Assembly: GCA_028278025.1 (NCBI GenBank)
Contig: JANQFE010000086.1
Span: 1 to 43,593, forward strand
From: Thermodesulfobacteriota bacterium
GTDB lineage: Bacteria; Desulfobacterota; WTBG01; CAIYCZ01; CAIRTM01
DNA length: 43,593 nt
Reading direction: 5' to 3'
In this document: piece by piece, positions 1 through 8,457 of the stretch
How positions within the stretch are numbered: position 1 is the first letter of the stretch
How the letters are laid out: the number at the start of each line of letters is the position of its first letter
Position numbers and translations under genes: made by a program
The notes under the pieces: model-generated
Database searches by the model: none
What the model saw: only the letters and a program-made list of their open reading frames with translations
What the model was told of the DNA's origin: nothing

Positions 1-13
1 GTGGCTCTTTTGG

Positions 14-46
14 GGTCAAAAAAGCCAAAACCGTTTTGGTCTGACC
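14..46. repeat. Nested inverted repeat at window start
   Basis: GGTCA (14-18) pairs with TGACC (42-46) and encloses CCAAAAC (25-31) facing GTTTTGG (33-39). This could be an operator or the end of an upstream transcript. No T-tract follows, so a factor-independent terminator is not supported. Confidence 0.35.
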
Positions 47-105
47 GCCAAATCGGTTTCGTTTGCTGCTTAAAAACCACTTTTTCAGTAACGACTAACT
101 ACTCC

Positions 106-143
106 TTAACCTTTAATTAACCCTGCCTTAACAAACCGTTCAC
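106..143 (+). promoter_or_regulatory. PHO-box-like TTAAC array, distal
   Basis: TTAAC starts at 106, 117 and 128, and a degenerate TTCAC follows at 139: four units in exact 11-bp register. Direct repeats one helical turn apart are the hallmark of PhoB/PhoP-family sites; TTAAC-type units are known for Bacillus PhoP and cyanobacterial SphR. The repeat is seen directly. Binding by the PhoB encoded at 11591 is inferred. Confidence 0.7.
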
Positions 144-191
144 CCTGTTTGTTTTAAACTGCATAACCTAACCTGCTGGAAAGAAAAAAAG

Positions 192-261
192 TTAACTGAA
201 ATTTAACTTTATCTTTATCCGAGGTTAACTCAGCATTAATAAATATCAATCAAGAATTAAC
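192..261 (+). promoter_or_regulatory. PHO-box-like TTAAC array, proximal to TonB operon
   Basis: TTAAC-like units start at 192, 203, 214 (degenerate TTTAT), 225 and 236 (TTAAT), each 11 bp apart, with another TTAAC at 257. The array ends about 23 nt before the first codon of the DUF3450 gene, so it overlaps or adjoins the promoter of the TonB operon. With the distal array this leader holds about ten half-sites, suggesting cooperative binding of several PhoB dimers. Confidence 0.7.
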
Positions 262-284
262 AAAAAAGAATATGAGGAGCTACT

Positions 285-1040
285 ATGAAATATCTTCATG
301 CTTTTTTGCTGGCTACTGCAGTTGTTTTAGGAGCCACAATTGTACGGGCAGAACAACCAGAGAAAATAGAGAAGACAATTGATGCCAGCATTGAGACCAG
401 AGGTGAGACACAAAAAAAATCGGCAAAATGGCAGACAGAAAAAGAGAGATTGAAGAGCAGGTACTACCAGCTCAAAGATACACTTGAAGCAACGCAGGTT
501 GAAGTAAAGCATATGCAGGACGTAACAGCCCGGCAAGTAGCCTACATTAATAGAATGCAGCAACGAATCATTGAAATGGAAAAGATGCGTCAAAATCTTG
601 TGCCGTATCTGGAAGAAGTGCTTAACAGAATGGAAGAGCACATGCAAAGCGATTTACCGTTTCTTACGGATGAACGCTCTGCCCGCATAAAAACTCTGCG
701 GCAGCTTATATATGATCCGGAACTGACCATGGGTGAAAAGCTGCGCAGGGTGTTTGAAGGATTACGTGTAGAGATGGATTACGGCAAGTCTGTTGAAACT
801 ACAAAGCAAGAGATCGTGTTCGAAGGTCAAAAACTTATGGTGCAAGTGCTCAGGCTTGGTCGTACAGCGTTGCTGATGCAGACCCTTGATGAAAACGAAG
901 TCGGTATTTATCACAATGGAGCCTGGAAGCCTTTGGCGGGGAAATACAAATCTGAAATTAAAAAGGCAATTGAAATCACTCAGAGACGAAGGCCGATTGA
1001 ATTTGTAAATTTACCAGTTAGGGGGGCGGCGAATGAATAA
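285..1040 (+). CDS. DUF3450 periplasmic coiled-coil protein of a TonB2-type system
   Basis: This 251-residue protein starts with a signal peptide (about residues 1-22). A long charged helical stretch (about 40-130) is predicted coiled coil, followed by a compact C-terminal part. Size, layout and position match DUF3450 proteins, which precede ttpC-exbB-exbD-tonB in Vibrio and other proteobacteria; their biochemical role is unknown, but they are thought to act with the TonB energising complex in the periplasm. GAGGAG lies just before the ATG. The stop overlaps the next gene by 8 bp, which suggests translational coupling. Phased TTAAC arrays upstream make phosphate control likely. Confidence 0.85.
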   Translation: MKYLHAFLLATAVVLGATIVRAEQPEKIEKTIDASIETRGETQKKSAKWQTEKERLKSRYYQLKDTLEATQVEVKHMQDVTARQVAYINRMQQRIIEMEKMRQNLVPYLEEVLNRMEEHMQSDLPFLTDERSARIKTLRQLIYDPELTMGEKLRRVFEGLRVEMDYGKSVETTKQEIVFEGQKLMVQVLRLGRTALLMQTLDENEVGIYHNGAWKPLAGKYKSEIKKAIEITQRRRPIEFVNLPVRGAANE

Positions 1041-2481
1041 AAATAAAATAGTAATTATGTGTTTTCTCATCTTGTGTATTACAGCAGCGGCATATGGACA
1101 GGAGCAGCAGCAATCGCAAACTCCAATTCAGCAGCCAGTGCAACAAAGCTCTCCCATAGACCAGGCCCAGGAAAAGGCTGAGCAGGATGCTGCCCGTGCT
1201 ACCAAAGAGGCTGCTTTGAAGGAAGCCGAGATACTGTATGAACGGGGTGAGCTGAAAGCCAAAGTTGCTGAAATGCAAAAAGCTAAAAAGGAGCAGGACA
1301 GACTGCTTGAGTCCCTGAATAAGCAGTATCATGAAAATGATAAGGAGATTGAACGGCTTCAAAAAAGGCTGGATGAACAGGAGGGGGCCATGAATGAAGT
1401 ATCAGGATCTGTGCGGGGACTGGCACAGGATACGGCTACACTGCTGCGCCGATCAATTGTTTCGGGTGAAAGGCCGCAAAGAGACACTATAGTCGAGCCA
1501 CTGCTGTCTGAACTGGAGTTCCCCTCGCTTGAAAATATACAAAAAATGACTGACGTCATGTTTGATGAAATTGAACGCAACGGCACCATAGAAGTAAAGA
1601 CACTTAACTTTGTGGACGCCTCAGGAAAGGAAACCCGGGGAGAAGTAATGCGCATTGGTGCATTTAATGCAATTTTTCGTCAGGAGAACAGGGTCGGTTA
1701 TCTTGAATATGCAACGGTCAAACAGGCATTTCATGAGCTAATTGTCACACCACCCCGGGAAATGACAAAGGAAGCCAGAAAATTTTTCACCAACGAATCT
1801 CAGGGGCTTTATCTGGATCTTTCAGCCGGCGGGGCATTCCGGCAATTGACCGACATGCCCAGCTGGTACGAGCAATTACAGTCGGGTGGGGCCTTGATGT
1901 ACCCGCTGCTGGGTGTGGGATTGTTTGCCTTGATTCTTGTCCTTGAACGACTTATGGTTCTTGTCCGGGAAAGTAAAACCACAGAATCACTGTCCGACAG
2001 GATAGCCAGCTTTCTGCAAACCAAGAAGTGGAATGAGGCCCTCAGGCTTTGCAATGAAAAAAAGGGAAGCCTTGCCGATGTTCTCAAGGCGGGCATTAAT
2101 CATCGGCATGAGCGGGTAGAAGTGCTGGAATCAGTAATGGCCGAGGCAATCCAGTCTACACTTCCGCGTCTGGAAAGAAACATGTCAGCGCTTCAGATTT
2201 TGGGTATGGTAGCACCGCTGCTGGGACTACTAGGGACCGTGACCGGTATGATCGCAACATTTCAAATGATAACCCTTTACGGGACGGGCGATCCTAAGAT
2301 TATGTCCGGCGGCATTTCGGAAGCGCTGGTCACTACCCAGTATGGCTTAATCGTGGCAATACCCATAATACTGATTCATGGATACTTTCAAGGCCGTATT
2401 GACAATATTATCGGTAACCTGGAAGAAAAAGCTATCATGCTGGTTAACGCGGCACGCACAGGTGAAACGTCCGGAGAGTAA
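1033..2481 (+). CDS. ttpC: TtpC-like ExbB-related protein of the TonB complex
   Basis: This is a 482-residue protein with a signal peptide (about 1-22), a Gln-rich stretch, a coiled coil (about 45-125), a periplasmic region and a C-terminal MotA/TolQ/ExbB proton-channel domain (about 285-475). Three hydrophobic segments of the channel are visible, including the small-residue GLLGTVTGM motif. The added periplasmic part distinguishes it from ordinary ExbB (about 200-240 residues) and matches TtpC, which Vibrio needs for TonB2 function. It should sit in the inner membrane and help energise TonB. The start overlaps the DUF3450 gene, and exbB follows after 2 bp. Confidence 0.88.
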   Translation: MNKNKIVIMCFLILCITAAAYGQEQQQSQTPIQQPVQQSSPIDQAQEKAEQDAARATKEAALKEAEILYERGELKAKVAEMQKAKKEQDRLLESLNKQYHENDKEIERLQKRLDEQEGAMNEVSGSVRGLAQDTATLLRRSIVSGERPQRDTIVEPLLSELEFPSLENIQKMTDVMFDEIERNGTIEVKTLNFVDASGKETRGEVMRIGAFNAIFRQENRVGYLEYATVKQAFHELIVTPPREMTKEARKFFTNESQGLYLDLSAGGAFRQLTDMPSWYEQLQSGGALMYPLLGVGLFALILVLERLMVLVRESKTTESLSDRIASFLQTKKWNEALRLCNEKKGSLADVLKAGINHRHERVEVLESVMAEAIQSTLPRLERNMSALQILGMVAPLLGLLGTVTGMIATFQMITLYGTGDPKIMSGGISEALVTTQYGLIVAIPIILIHGYFQGRIDNIIGNLEEKAIMLVNAARTGETSGE

Positions 2482-2483
2482 TC

Positions 2484-3083
2484 GTGGTCTGGGAAATAAC
2501 AATCCTCACGTATATCAAGATGGGCGGATGGGTCATGTTCCCGCTCATAGGACTCTCTTTCATGCTTGCCTTTCTGGTTATCGAGCGGTTTTTTTTCTAT
2601 GCTGCCCTTGGCAAAGACGACATTACACCTGATGATGTTTTAGAGGGTATCAGGAACAAAAAAGAAACGCCCGCTAATAGTACCGGAATATATAGTGAGC
2701 TTTTACGCCGTTTTATTTCAGCTCAAAAGGTTTATGACAGACTGGACAGGTCTATCATTGATGAAGTTACCCGGAAAATCATGCCTGAATTTAAAAAGCA
2801 TCTGCAGAGCATCGGTGCATTGACCACCGCAGCACCACTGCTGGGACTCTTAGGCACCGTATCGGGTATGGTAACAACTTTTAATGTAATGAACATTTTC
2901 GGAACGGGTAATGCAAAGGCGATGTCCGGCGGCATATCAGAGGCGATGATAACAACGCAGTTCGGTCTGGTGGTAGCCATTATCGGTTTATATATCAGCA
3001 TGATCCTCAACAGGCGGGCGCTGAAGTATGAAACCATCGTTAGAGAACTGAGCGTACATATAATAAGGAAGTTTAATTTATGA
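2484..3083 (+). CDS. exbB: ExbB proton-channel subunit
   Basis: This 199-residue MotA/TolQ/ExbB-family protein has a first membrane helix near 15-38 and two more near 110-135 and 155-180. It carries the GLLGTVSGM motif and a SGGISEAM segment typical of the family. ExbB pentamers with ExbD use the proton gradient to drive TonB. GTG is the start: it follows the ttpC stop by 2 bp with GGAGAG just upstream. The stop overlaps the exbD start (ATGA), so the genes are coupled. Confidence 0.93.
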   Translation: MVWEITILTYIKMGGWVMFPLIGLSFMLAFLVIERFFFYAALGKDDITPDDVLEGIRNKKETPANSTGIYSELLRRFISAQKVYDRLDRSIIDEVTRKIMPEFKKHLQSIGALTTAAPLLGLLGTVSGMVTTFNVMNIFGTGNAKAMSGGISEAMITTQFGLVVAIIGLYISMILNRRALKYETIVRELSVHIIRKFNL

Positions 3084-3487
3084 TACAAGCAAAGCGTCGA
3101 CGTTCAGCAGGAGCAATCGAGCTCAACATGGGGCCCCTCATGGACCTGGTATTTCTTCTGCTCATCTTCTTTATCGTGACAACAACATTTGTCAAGGAGA
3201 CCGGACTTGAGGTGTTTAGGCCAACTGCTAAAACGGCATCCAAGCAGGAGAAGAGCACTATACTGATTGGTGTCAGTAAAGAAGGCACCATTTATATGGA
3301 GAACAGGATCATTGATGTTCGGGCGGTACGGGCCAATGTAGAAAAAGCATTAGCGGAAAGCCCTGAGGCGGGTGTTATCGTGGTTGCGGACAAGGGAAGC
3401 AAGACAGGTACGGTAGTCAATGTGATAGACCAATGTCGACTTGCTGGGGCTAAAGGTGTTTCGATTGCGGCAAAGCTTGACGAATGA
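3080..3487 (+). CDS. exbD: ExbD biopolymer transport protein
   Basis: At 135 residues this is the usual ExbD length. It has a basic cytoplasmic start, one membrane helix (about 20-40) with the essential proton-carrying Asp at residue 22 (PLMDLVF), and a periplasmic domain. It works with ExbB to convert proton flow into TonB movement. ATGA overlaps join it to both exbB and tonB. Confidence 0.94.
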   Translation: MIQAKRRRSAGAIELNMGPLMDLVFLLLIFFIVTTTFVKETGLEVFRPTAKTASKQEKSTILIGVSKEGTIYMENRIIDVRAVRANVEKALAESPEAGVIVVADKGSKTGTVVNVIDQCRLAGAKGVSIAAKLDE

Positions 3488-4122
3488 AATCAACAACATC
3501 CAGATATTTCGGGGCTTTTGTCATTGCGGTACTTGTTACCATACTGCTGATTACCGGTATGCCCCTATTGCTGCAGTTTGCCAGTCCGCCACGCAAGGAT
3601 GTAAAGCGTGATGCGATTAGTCTGATCGGATCGATTAAACTGAAGCCACCGCCGCCAAAAAAGAAAATAGTACGCAAAAAACGCAAACCACCGCCAAAGG
3701 TGAACCCGAAAATAAAAAATATTATGCCTAAGTTTGACTCGGCAAAACTGCTTGATGTGCCGTTTCAATTTGATCTGGGCCTCTCCCAGGGAGACAGTGA
3801 CATGGGACTGTCTTTGGGAATGAAAATCTGGAATGAGGGAGATGTGGATGTAAAACCAGTGGCCCTATTCAGGACCCGTCCGGTCTACCCTGCTAAAGCT
3901 ATGGGCAAGAATATTACCGGCCGGGTTAAATTTAAATTTTTGATAGATAAGGACGGTATGATCAAGGCGGTTGAGATTGTTGAAGCAGAGCCACCTGAGA
4001 TTTTTGAGGAGGCCACTGTCAATGCTGTCCGGCAATGGCGCTTCCAACCGGCAAAAGTAAAGGGCATGCCGGTGGCCTGCTGGGCCCAGTCATCAATCGC
4101 CTATGACCTGGACCTTGATTAA
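3484..4122 (+). CDS. tonB: TonB energy transducer
   Basis: This 212-residue protein has an N-terminal membrane anchor (about 7-30), a Pro/Lys-rich linker (about 55-80, with PPPPKKK) and a C-terminal TonB domain (about 130-212). The domain contains RVKFKFLIDKDG and an AVRQWRFQPA segment, the family signature. It spans the periplasm and pulls on the TonB box of outer-membrane receptors. The short linker resembles TonB2 proteins, which in Vibrio also need TtpC. The receptor at 5478 is the obvious partner. Confidence 0.93.
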   Translation: MKSTTSRYFGAFVIAVLVTILLITGMPLLLQFASPPRKDVKRDAISLIGSIKLKPPPPKKKIVRKKRKPPPKVNPKIKNIMPKFDSAKLLDVPFQFDLGLSQGDSDMGLSLGMKIWNEGDVDVKPVALFRTRPVYPAKAMGKNITGRVKFKFLIDKDGMIKAVEIVEAEPPEIFEEATVNAVRQWRFQPAKVKGMPVACWAQSSIAYDLDLD

Positions 4123-4136
4123 AGAGGAGGCCATAT

Positions 4137-5366
4137 ATGCAGCGTATTATCAATGTTTTTTTATTGTGCATGGTCTTTTTGGTCGGATCTGCCTCTGCCC
4201 AAAGCGGAGGGCAGATCCAGTGGGATACGATCCCCGAGCGTACCCGCCAGGAGCTGCACAAGGCGCAACAGCTCATGAATGAGAATAAGTTTGAGCAGGC
4301 AATCAACAAACTGCTGAAGTTTCAAAAACGGAAAAAAAAATATAATCACTTCCTGATCGAATTTAATATCGGCACGGCCTACGGATTTCTTGGTGATTTC
4401 AAAAACGCGATTCTGCACCTTGAAAAAGCAACAGAACTTAATGAAACCTATGCCCCGCTGTGGCTGAACCTGGGCAAATTGTATTATCAGATCAAGGAGT
4501 TTGCAAAGTCAGCGGATGCCCTTGAAAAGGGCTTTCATTTTAGTATCAGAAAGGAGCCTGAAATACTCTATATGGCTATGGCTGCCTATTATCAGGCCGG
4601 GGTGCTTGAAAAGACAATTGAGGTCGGTGAAGAGCTTGTAACTACTTACCGACGGGAGACCTTTGAAGTTGTAAGCCTGCTGGCTAATGCATATATAACG
4701 CTGGAAAATAATGAAGGAGCTATTAATATGCTCAACCGGCTGCTTGAGCGGAACCCCGGCAATGAAAAAGTCTGGAAACTGATTTCACAGGCCTATTTTA
4801 AGAATCAGCAGTACAGGGAAGCTACTCTTGCTTATGAAACCTACGGCTATCTGAACGGCTTTTCGCGTGAAGAACTGATGATAATGGGTGATCTGTTTAC
4901 GATGGTCGGCATTCCGCTGCGGGCTGCCCAGTACTATGCATCAGCACTCAACAACGGTGGTTCAGCGGAAGAGTATGAAAAAATGTCGGTAGCCTATTAT
5001 TCCGCCTATGAGTTTGAAGAAGCAATCAGCGCTCTGGACAAAGCTCTCACAGAACAGAATACAGCCGAGCGTTTGCTGCTTAAAGCTCAGCTGTACTATC
5101 TGCAGGATAAGTTCGGTGACGCACAAAAGTTTTATACCCTAGCAGCAGAAATCATGTCAAAGGACGGTCATGAATGGCTCATGGCAGGCTACTGCGCCAT
5201 GCGCAATGGTGCTATCCCTATTGCACGGGAGCTGCTTCAGCGTGCAACAGAATTTGCTCCCCAGCGAAATGAAGCCCTGGCGCTTTTGAAAATGCTGACA
5301 CCTGTTGAGGAGGTCAAGAATTTAATGGCGCACTATAAAGAGGAAAATCAAACGGTCAATCATTGA
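4137..5366 (+). CDS. Exported TPR protein of the TonB operon
   Basis: This 409-residue protein has a signal peptide (about 1-21, cleavage near ASA-Q) followed by at least eight tetratricopeptide-like helical pairs through to the end. AGAGGAGG lies before the ATG, and the gene follows tonB by 14 bp. A TPR protein closes the Vibrio TonB2 operon in the same place (VC1543-type), so it is probably a periplasmic scaffold of the complex. Its exact role is unknown. Confidence 0.87.
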   Translation: MQRIINVFLLCMVFLVGSASAQSGGQIQWDTIPERTRQELHKAQQLMNENKFEQAINKLLKFQKRKKKYNHFLIEFNIGTAYGFLGDFKNAILHLEKATELNETYAPLWLNLGKLYYQIKEFAKSADALEKGFHFSIRKEPEILYMAMAAYYQAGVLEKTIEVGEELVTTYRRETFEVVSLLANAYITLENNEGAINMLNRLLERNPGNEKVWKLISQAYFKNQQYREATLAYETYGYLNGFSREELMIMGDLFTMVGIPLRAAQYYASALNNGGSAEEYEKMSVAYYSAYEFEEAISALDKALTEQNTAERLLLKAQLYYLQDKFGDAQKFYTLAAEIMSKDGHEWLMAGYCAMRNGAIPIARELLQRATEFAPQRNEALALLKMLTPVEEVKNLMAHYKEENQTVNH

Positions 5367-5477
5367 TGCGCAGAAGGGTTCTTTGTGTAGTACACAGGTA
5401 TCCAAACATGCTTTTATGATGTCTGACAATTATTCACAATATCGTGTGGCTATAGTCGGCGGTAGTGCTATCTGTTC

Positions 5478-8351
5478 ATGTTCACACGAGGGAAATGGGA
5501 ACCGAATAACCTGATGCTGTCCATAACCATATACGCACCGGTCCGGCGTGCTGTCACTGCTGCCTATATAAGTTTTTTTCTTGTTTGTTTTCAGTTACCG
5601 ACAGCGGCTTACGGTGAAAATAAGGTAAACACTCAAACCGGTCCGGGTAAAATTACCGGCACCATAACCGAAAGCGAAGAAAACCGAACACTCACTGAAG
5701 CGGGCGTGGAAGCCATTAATGTGAAAGCCCAGGCCGGGGTGCCGGGTACGTTCGCTCTCACAAACAAGGAAGGATTTTTTGTGCTGGAGCTTGCGCCCGG
5801 AACCTATACCCTCAGAGTAACGTACCCGAACTATGAGGCTAAAGACATTAAGGGCGTCATCGTAGAAGCCGGAGAAACCACAGACCTGAAGGTGGTGATA
5901 TCACCATCACTGGTAGAGATTGATGAAATGAGAGTAGTGGCAAAACCACGTGGGGAGGTTGAACTTGTCCAGTTGATGAAGCGGCGGGTTGCCTCAAACA
6001 TACTGGATAACATATCGGCTGAAACCATTAGTAAAATACCGGAATCTGATGTAGCCGGTATTCTTACGCGCATGCCGGGTGTTACCATTTACCAGGGTAA
6101 GTTTCTGCAGGCCCGCGGCATGCCCAAACGCTATAACCGCAGCACGTTGAATGGTTCTGTGTTGCCGACAACCAAACCCAATGAAAAAGTGGTACCTCTT
6201 AACCTGTTCCCGGCCGGTGTTGTGGAGTCCATTAATGTTGCCAAATCTTATTCGCCTGATCTGCCGGGTAACTTCTCCGGCGGGTTGGCCCAAATACAGA
6301 CAAAGTCTATACCCGACACTTACCTGCTTAAACTATCAGCAGGCATTACCTTTAACACGTCAACCACCAACAAGGATTTTCTTACCTACCGGGGCGGTGA
6401 CCTCGACTGGCTGGGGTGGGATGACGGCACCCGGGACAAACCTGATACCGTACCTGACGGCAAGGTTGTCAGACGCGGCTTGTTCAGCAAAGATGGGCTG
6501 GATCCGCTGGAGATTGAGCGGATCGGTGAGTCATTCGATAATAATTGGAACACCTATCACAAAAAGGCCCAGCCTGACCAGAGTTACAGTTTTCTGCTTG
6601 GCAACCGGTATGGAAGATTCGGTTATACTTTTAATTTTGGCTACAAGTTCGAATCACAAAATCGTGAGAATGAACGGCAGAAGATATATTCTGTTCAGCG
6701 TGACGGTTCTTTAAATGTTGAGAAAAATTATGAGTTTGAACGGTCCTCGCATGAAGCTCAGGTTCACGGACTTTTTAACCTGGGTTATGAGCTGACACCT
6801 GATCATAAGCTCTATTTCAATAACTTTTATGTCCATACCGGCGAAGATGAGGTTGCCTTTTATCAGGGGTTCAACAGTGATACTGATACGGTCATTAATG
6901 ACACGCGCTTGCGTTGGCGCGAGGAAGAAATCTACTCAGGACAGTTCCGGGGCGAGCATCTGTTTTATGCCCTGTGGGATCACAAACTGGAATGGAACTA
7001 TACCTACTCATTTGCCAACATGTGGGAGCCTGACCTGCGGGAATACATGTATGAATTCAACTCGAATATCGGGAAATTTGTACTGGCCGATGAAAGCATG
7101 AGCGGCTTTCGCATGTGGACCAGGCAGGAAGAGGATATTCATGATCTTTCCGGGCACTGGACCATTAAATTTGATGTATGGAATGATTTAATCGCAAAGC
7201 TGAAATTCGGCGGGGCTTATCTTGAACGCGACAGAGAGTTCTGGTCGCGCCGGTTCCGGTTCATGCCGCTCAATACACGCCTGATTGACCTTTCACAGTC
7301 GCCCGAGGATATATTTAGCCCTGAAAATATCAATCAATATGAATTTGAAGTCGAAGAGACCACCCGTGCCACTGATACGTATGATGCAGATCAGCAGATA
7401 AGTGCCGGCTACCTGATGCTTGAATTGCCCATTACCTCATGGCTGCGCATTGCCGGCGGGGCCCGGTTTGAACGTGTTGAGATCAATGTCATAACCGAAA
7501 ACCTTTTTAAGCGGGGTGAGATCATTACAACCGATATAGAAGATGATGACTGGTTTCCTTCCATCAACCTGACGTGGAGTCCGTTTGAAAGTATGAATAT
7601 CCGCCTGGGATTCAGTGAGACTGTTTCCCGGCCCGAGTTTCACGAGCTGGCCCCGTTTGAATTCACGGATGTCCGGGGCGGGCGTAATATCAAGGGTAAC
7701 CCTGATCTCAGGGTCACCGAGATTGAAAACTATGACCTGCGCTGGGAATGGTTCATAAATGATAACGACCTGATTGCGCTGAGCTTCTTCTATAAGGATT
7801 TTACTGATGCCATAGAGCGCACCATACAGCCTACGATTGAACTACGGACCTCCTATGTCAATGCTGAAGAGGCCGAGCTTTTCGGAGTTGAGTTTGAGCT
7901 GCGTAAAAATCTGGGTTTCATTTGGCACCGCCTCAGGCATGTCAACCTTATCGGGAACTATATCTACGCTGATTCCGAGGCAGAGGTTCAACCAAAACCG
8001 GGATTTGTACCCACCAATACAAAACGGCGCATGGTGGGCCAAGCAGACCACACCTATAATGTTACCCTGGAATATGACAACCCTGACTGGGGATTTACCG
8101 GCAGAATCATGTTCCAGCATATTTCCGACCGGATCAGTGAGGTAGGCGGTCTTAATCTGCCGGATATTATCCTGGAGGACAGCAGCAGGTTTGATATTGT
8201 GCTGATTAAGAAGTTTTGGGAAAAATTCGAGTTTAAGATGATTGGTGAAAATATTACTAATGAAGGCGTCACGTTTACCCAGGGGGGCAACCTTTTCCAC
8301 AGATACAAGGAGGGCGTCTCCTGGAAGTTTAAACTGTCATACAAATGGTAA
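5478..8351 (+). CDS. TonB-dependent outer-membrane receptor
   Basis: This 957-residue receptor has a signal segment (about 13-46), a CarboxypepD_reg-like Ig fold (about 55-140), a plug domain (about 150-270) and a long beta-barrel ending in aromatic KLSYKW, as barrels require for outer-membrane insertion. ATG 5514 is an equally good start because its product begins with a cleaner signal peptide; neither ATG has a strong Shine-Dalgarno sequence. The substrate cannot be read from the sequence. Its place between a PHO-box-controlled TonB motor and phoBR/pst suggests a phosphorus compound, but that is inference. The 111 bp after the TPR gene allow a separate promoter. Confidence 0.93.
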   Translation: MFTRGKWEPNNLMLSITIYAPVRRAVTAAYISFFLVCFQLPTAAYGENKVNTQTGPGKITGTITESEENRTLTEAGVEAINVKAQAGVPGTFALTNKEGFFVLELAPGTYTLRVTYPNYEAKDIKGVIVEAGETTDLKVVISPSLVEIDEMRVVAKPRGEVELVQLMKRRVASNILDNISAETISKIPESDVAGILTRMPGVTIYQGKFLQARGMPKRYNRSTLNGSVLPTTKPNEKVVPLNLFPAGVVESINVAKSYSPDLPGNFSGGLAQIQTKSIPDTYLLKLSAGITFNTSTTNKDFLTYRGGDLDWLGWDDGTRDKPDTVPDGKVVRRGLFSKDGLDPLEIERIGESFDNNWNTYHKKAQPDQSYSFLLGNRYGRFGYTFNFGYKFESQNRENERQKIYSVQRDGSLNVEKNYEFERSSHEAQVHGLFNLGYELTPDHKLYFNNFYVHTGEDEVAFYQGFNSDTDTVINDTRLRWREEEIYSGQFRGEHLFYALWDHKLEWNYTYSFANMWEPDLREYMYEFNSNIGKFVLADESMSGFRMWTRQEEDIHDLSGHWTIKFDVWNDLIAKLKFGGAYLERDREFWSRRFRFMPLNTRLIDLSQSPEDIFSPENINQYEFEVEETTRATDTYDADQQISAGYLMLELPITSWLRIAGGARFERVEINVITENLFKRGEIITTDIEDDDWFPSINLTWSPFESMNIRLGFSETVSRPEFHELAPFEFTDVRGGRNIKGNPDLRVTEIENYDLRWEWFINDNDLIALSFFYKDFTDAIERTIQPTIELRTSYVNAEEAELFGVEFELRKNLGFIWHRLRHVNLIGNYIYADSEAEVQPKPGFVPTNTKRRMVGQADHTYNVTLEYDNPDWGFTGRIMFQHISDRISEVGGLNLPDIILEDSSRFDIVLIKKFWEKFEFKMIGENITNEGVTFTQGGNLFHRYKEGVSWKFKLSYKW

Positions 8352-8457
8352 AATTTATTTTAGGTAAAGGAGGTGATAGAAGCAAAACAATAGCGTAGTA
8401 TTTACAGGCATCTTTATTCAAGTAGGTAAGAATTAACACAACGTAAGGAGGTATGAA

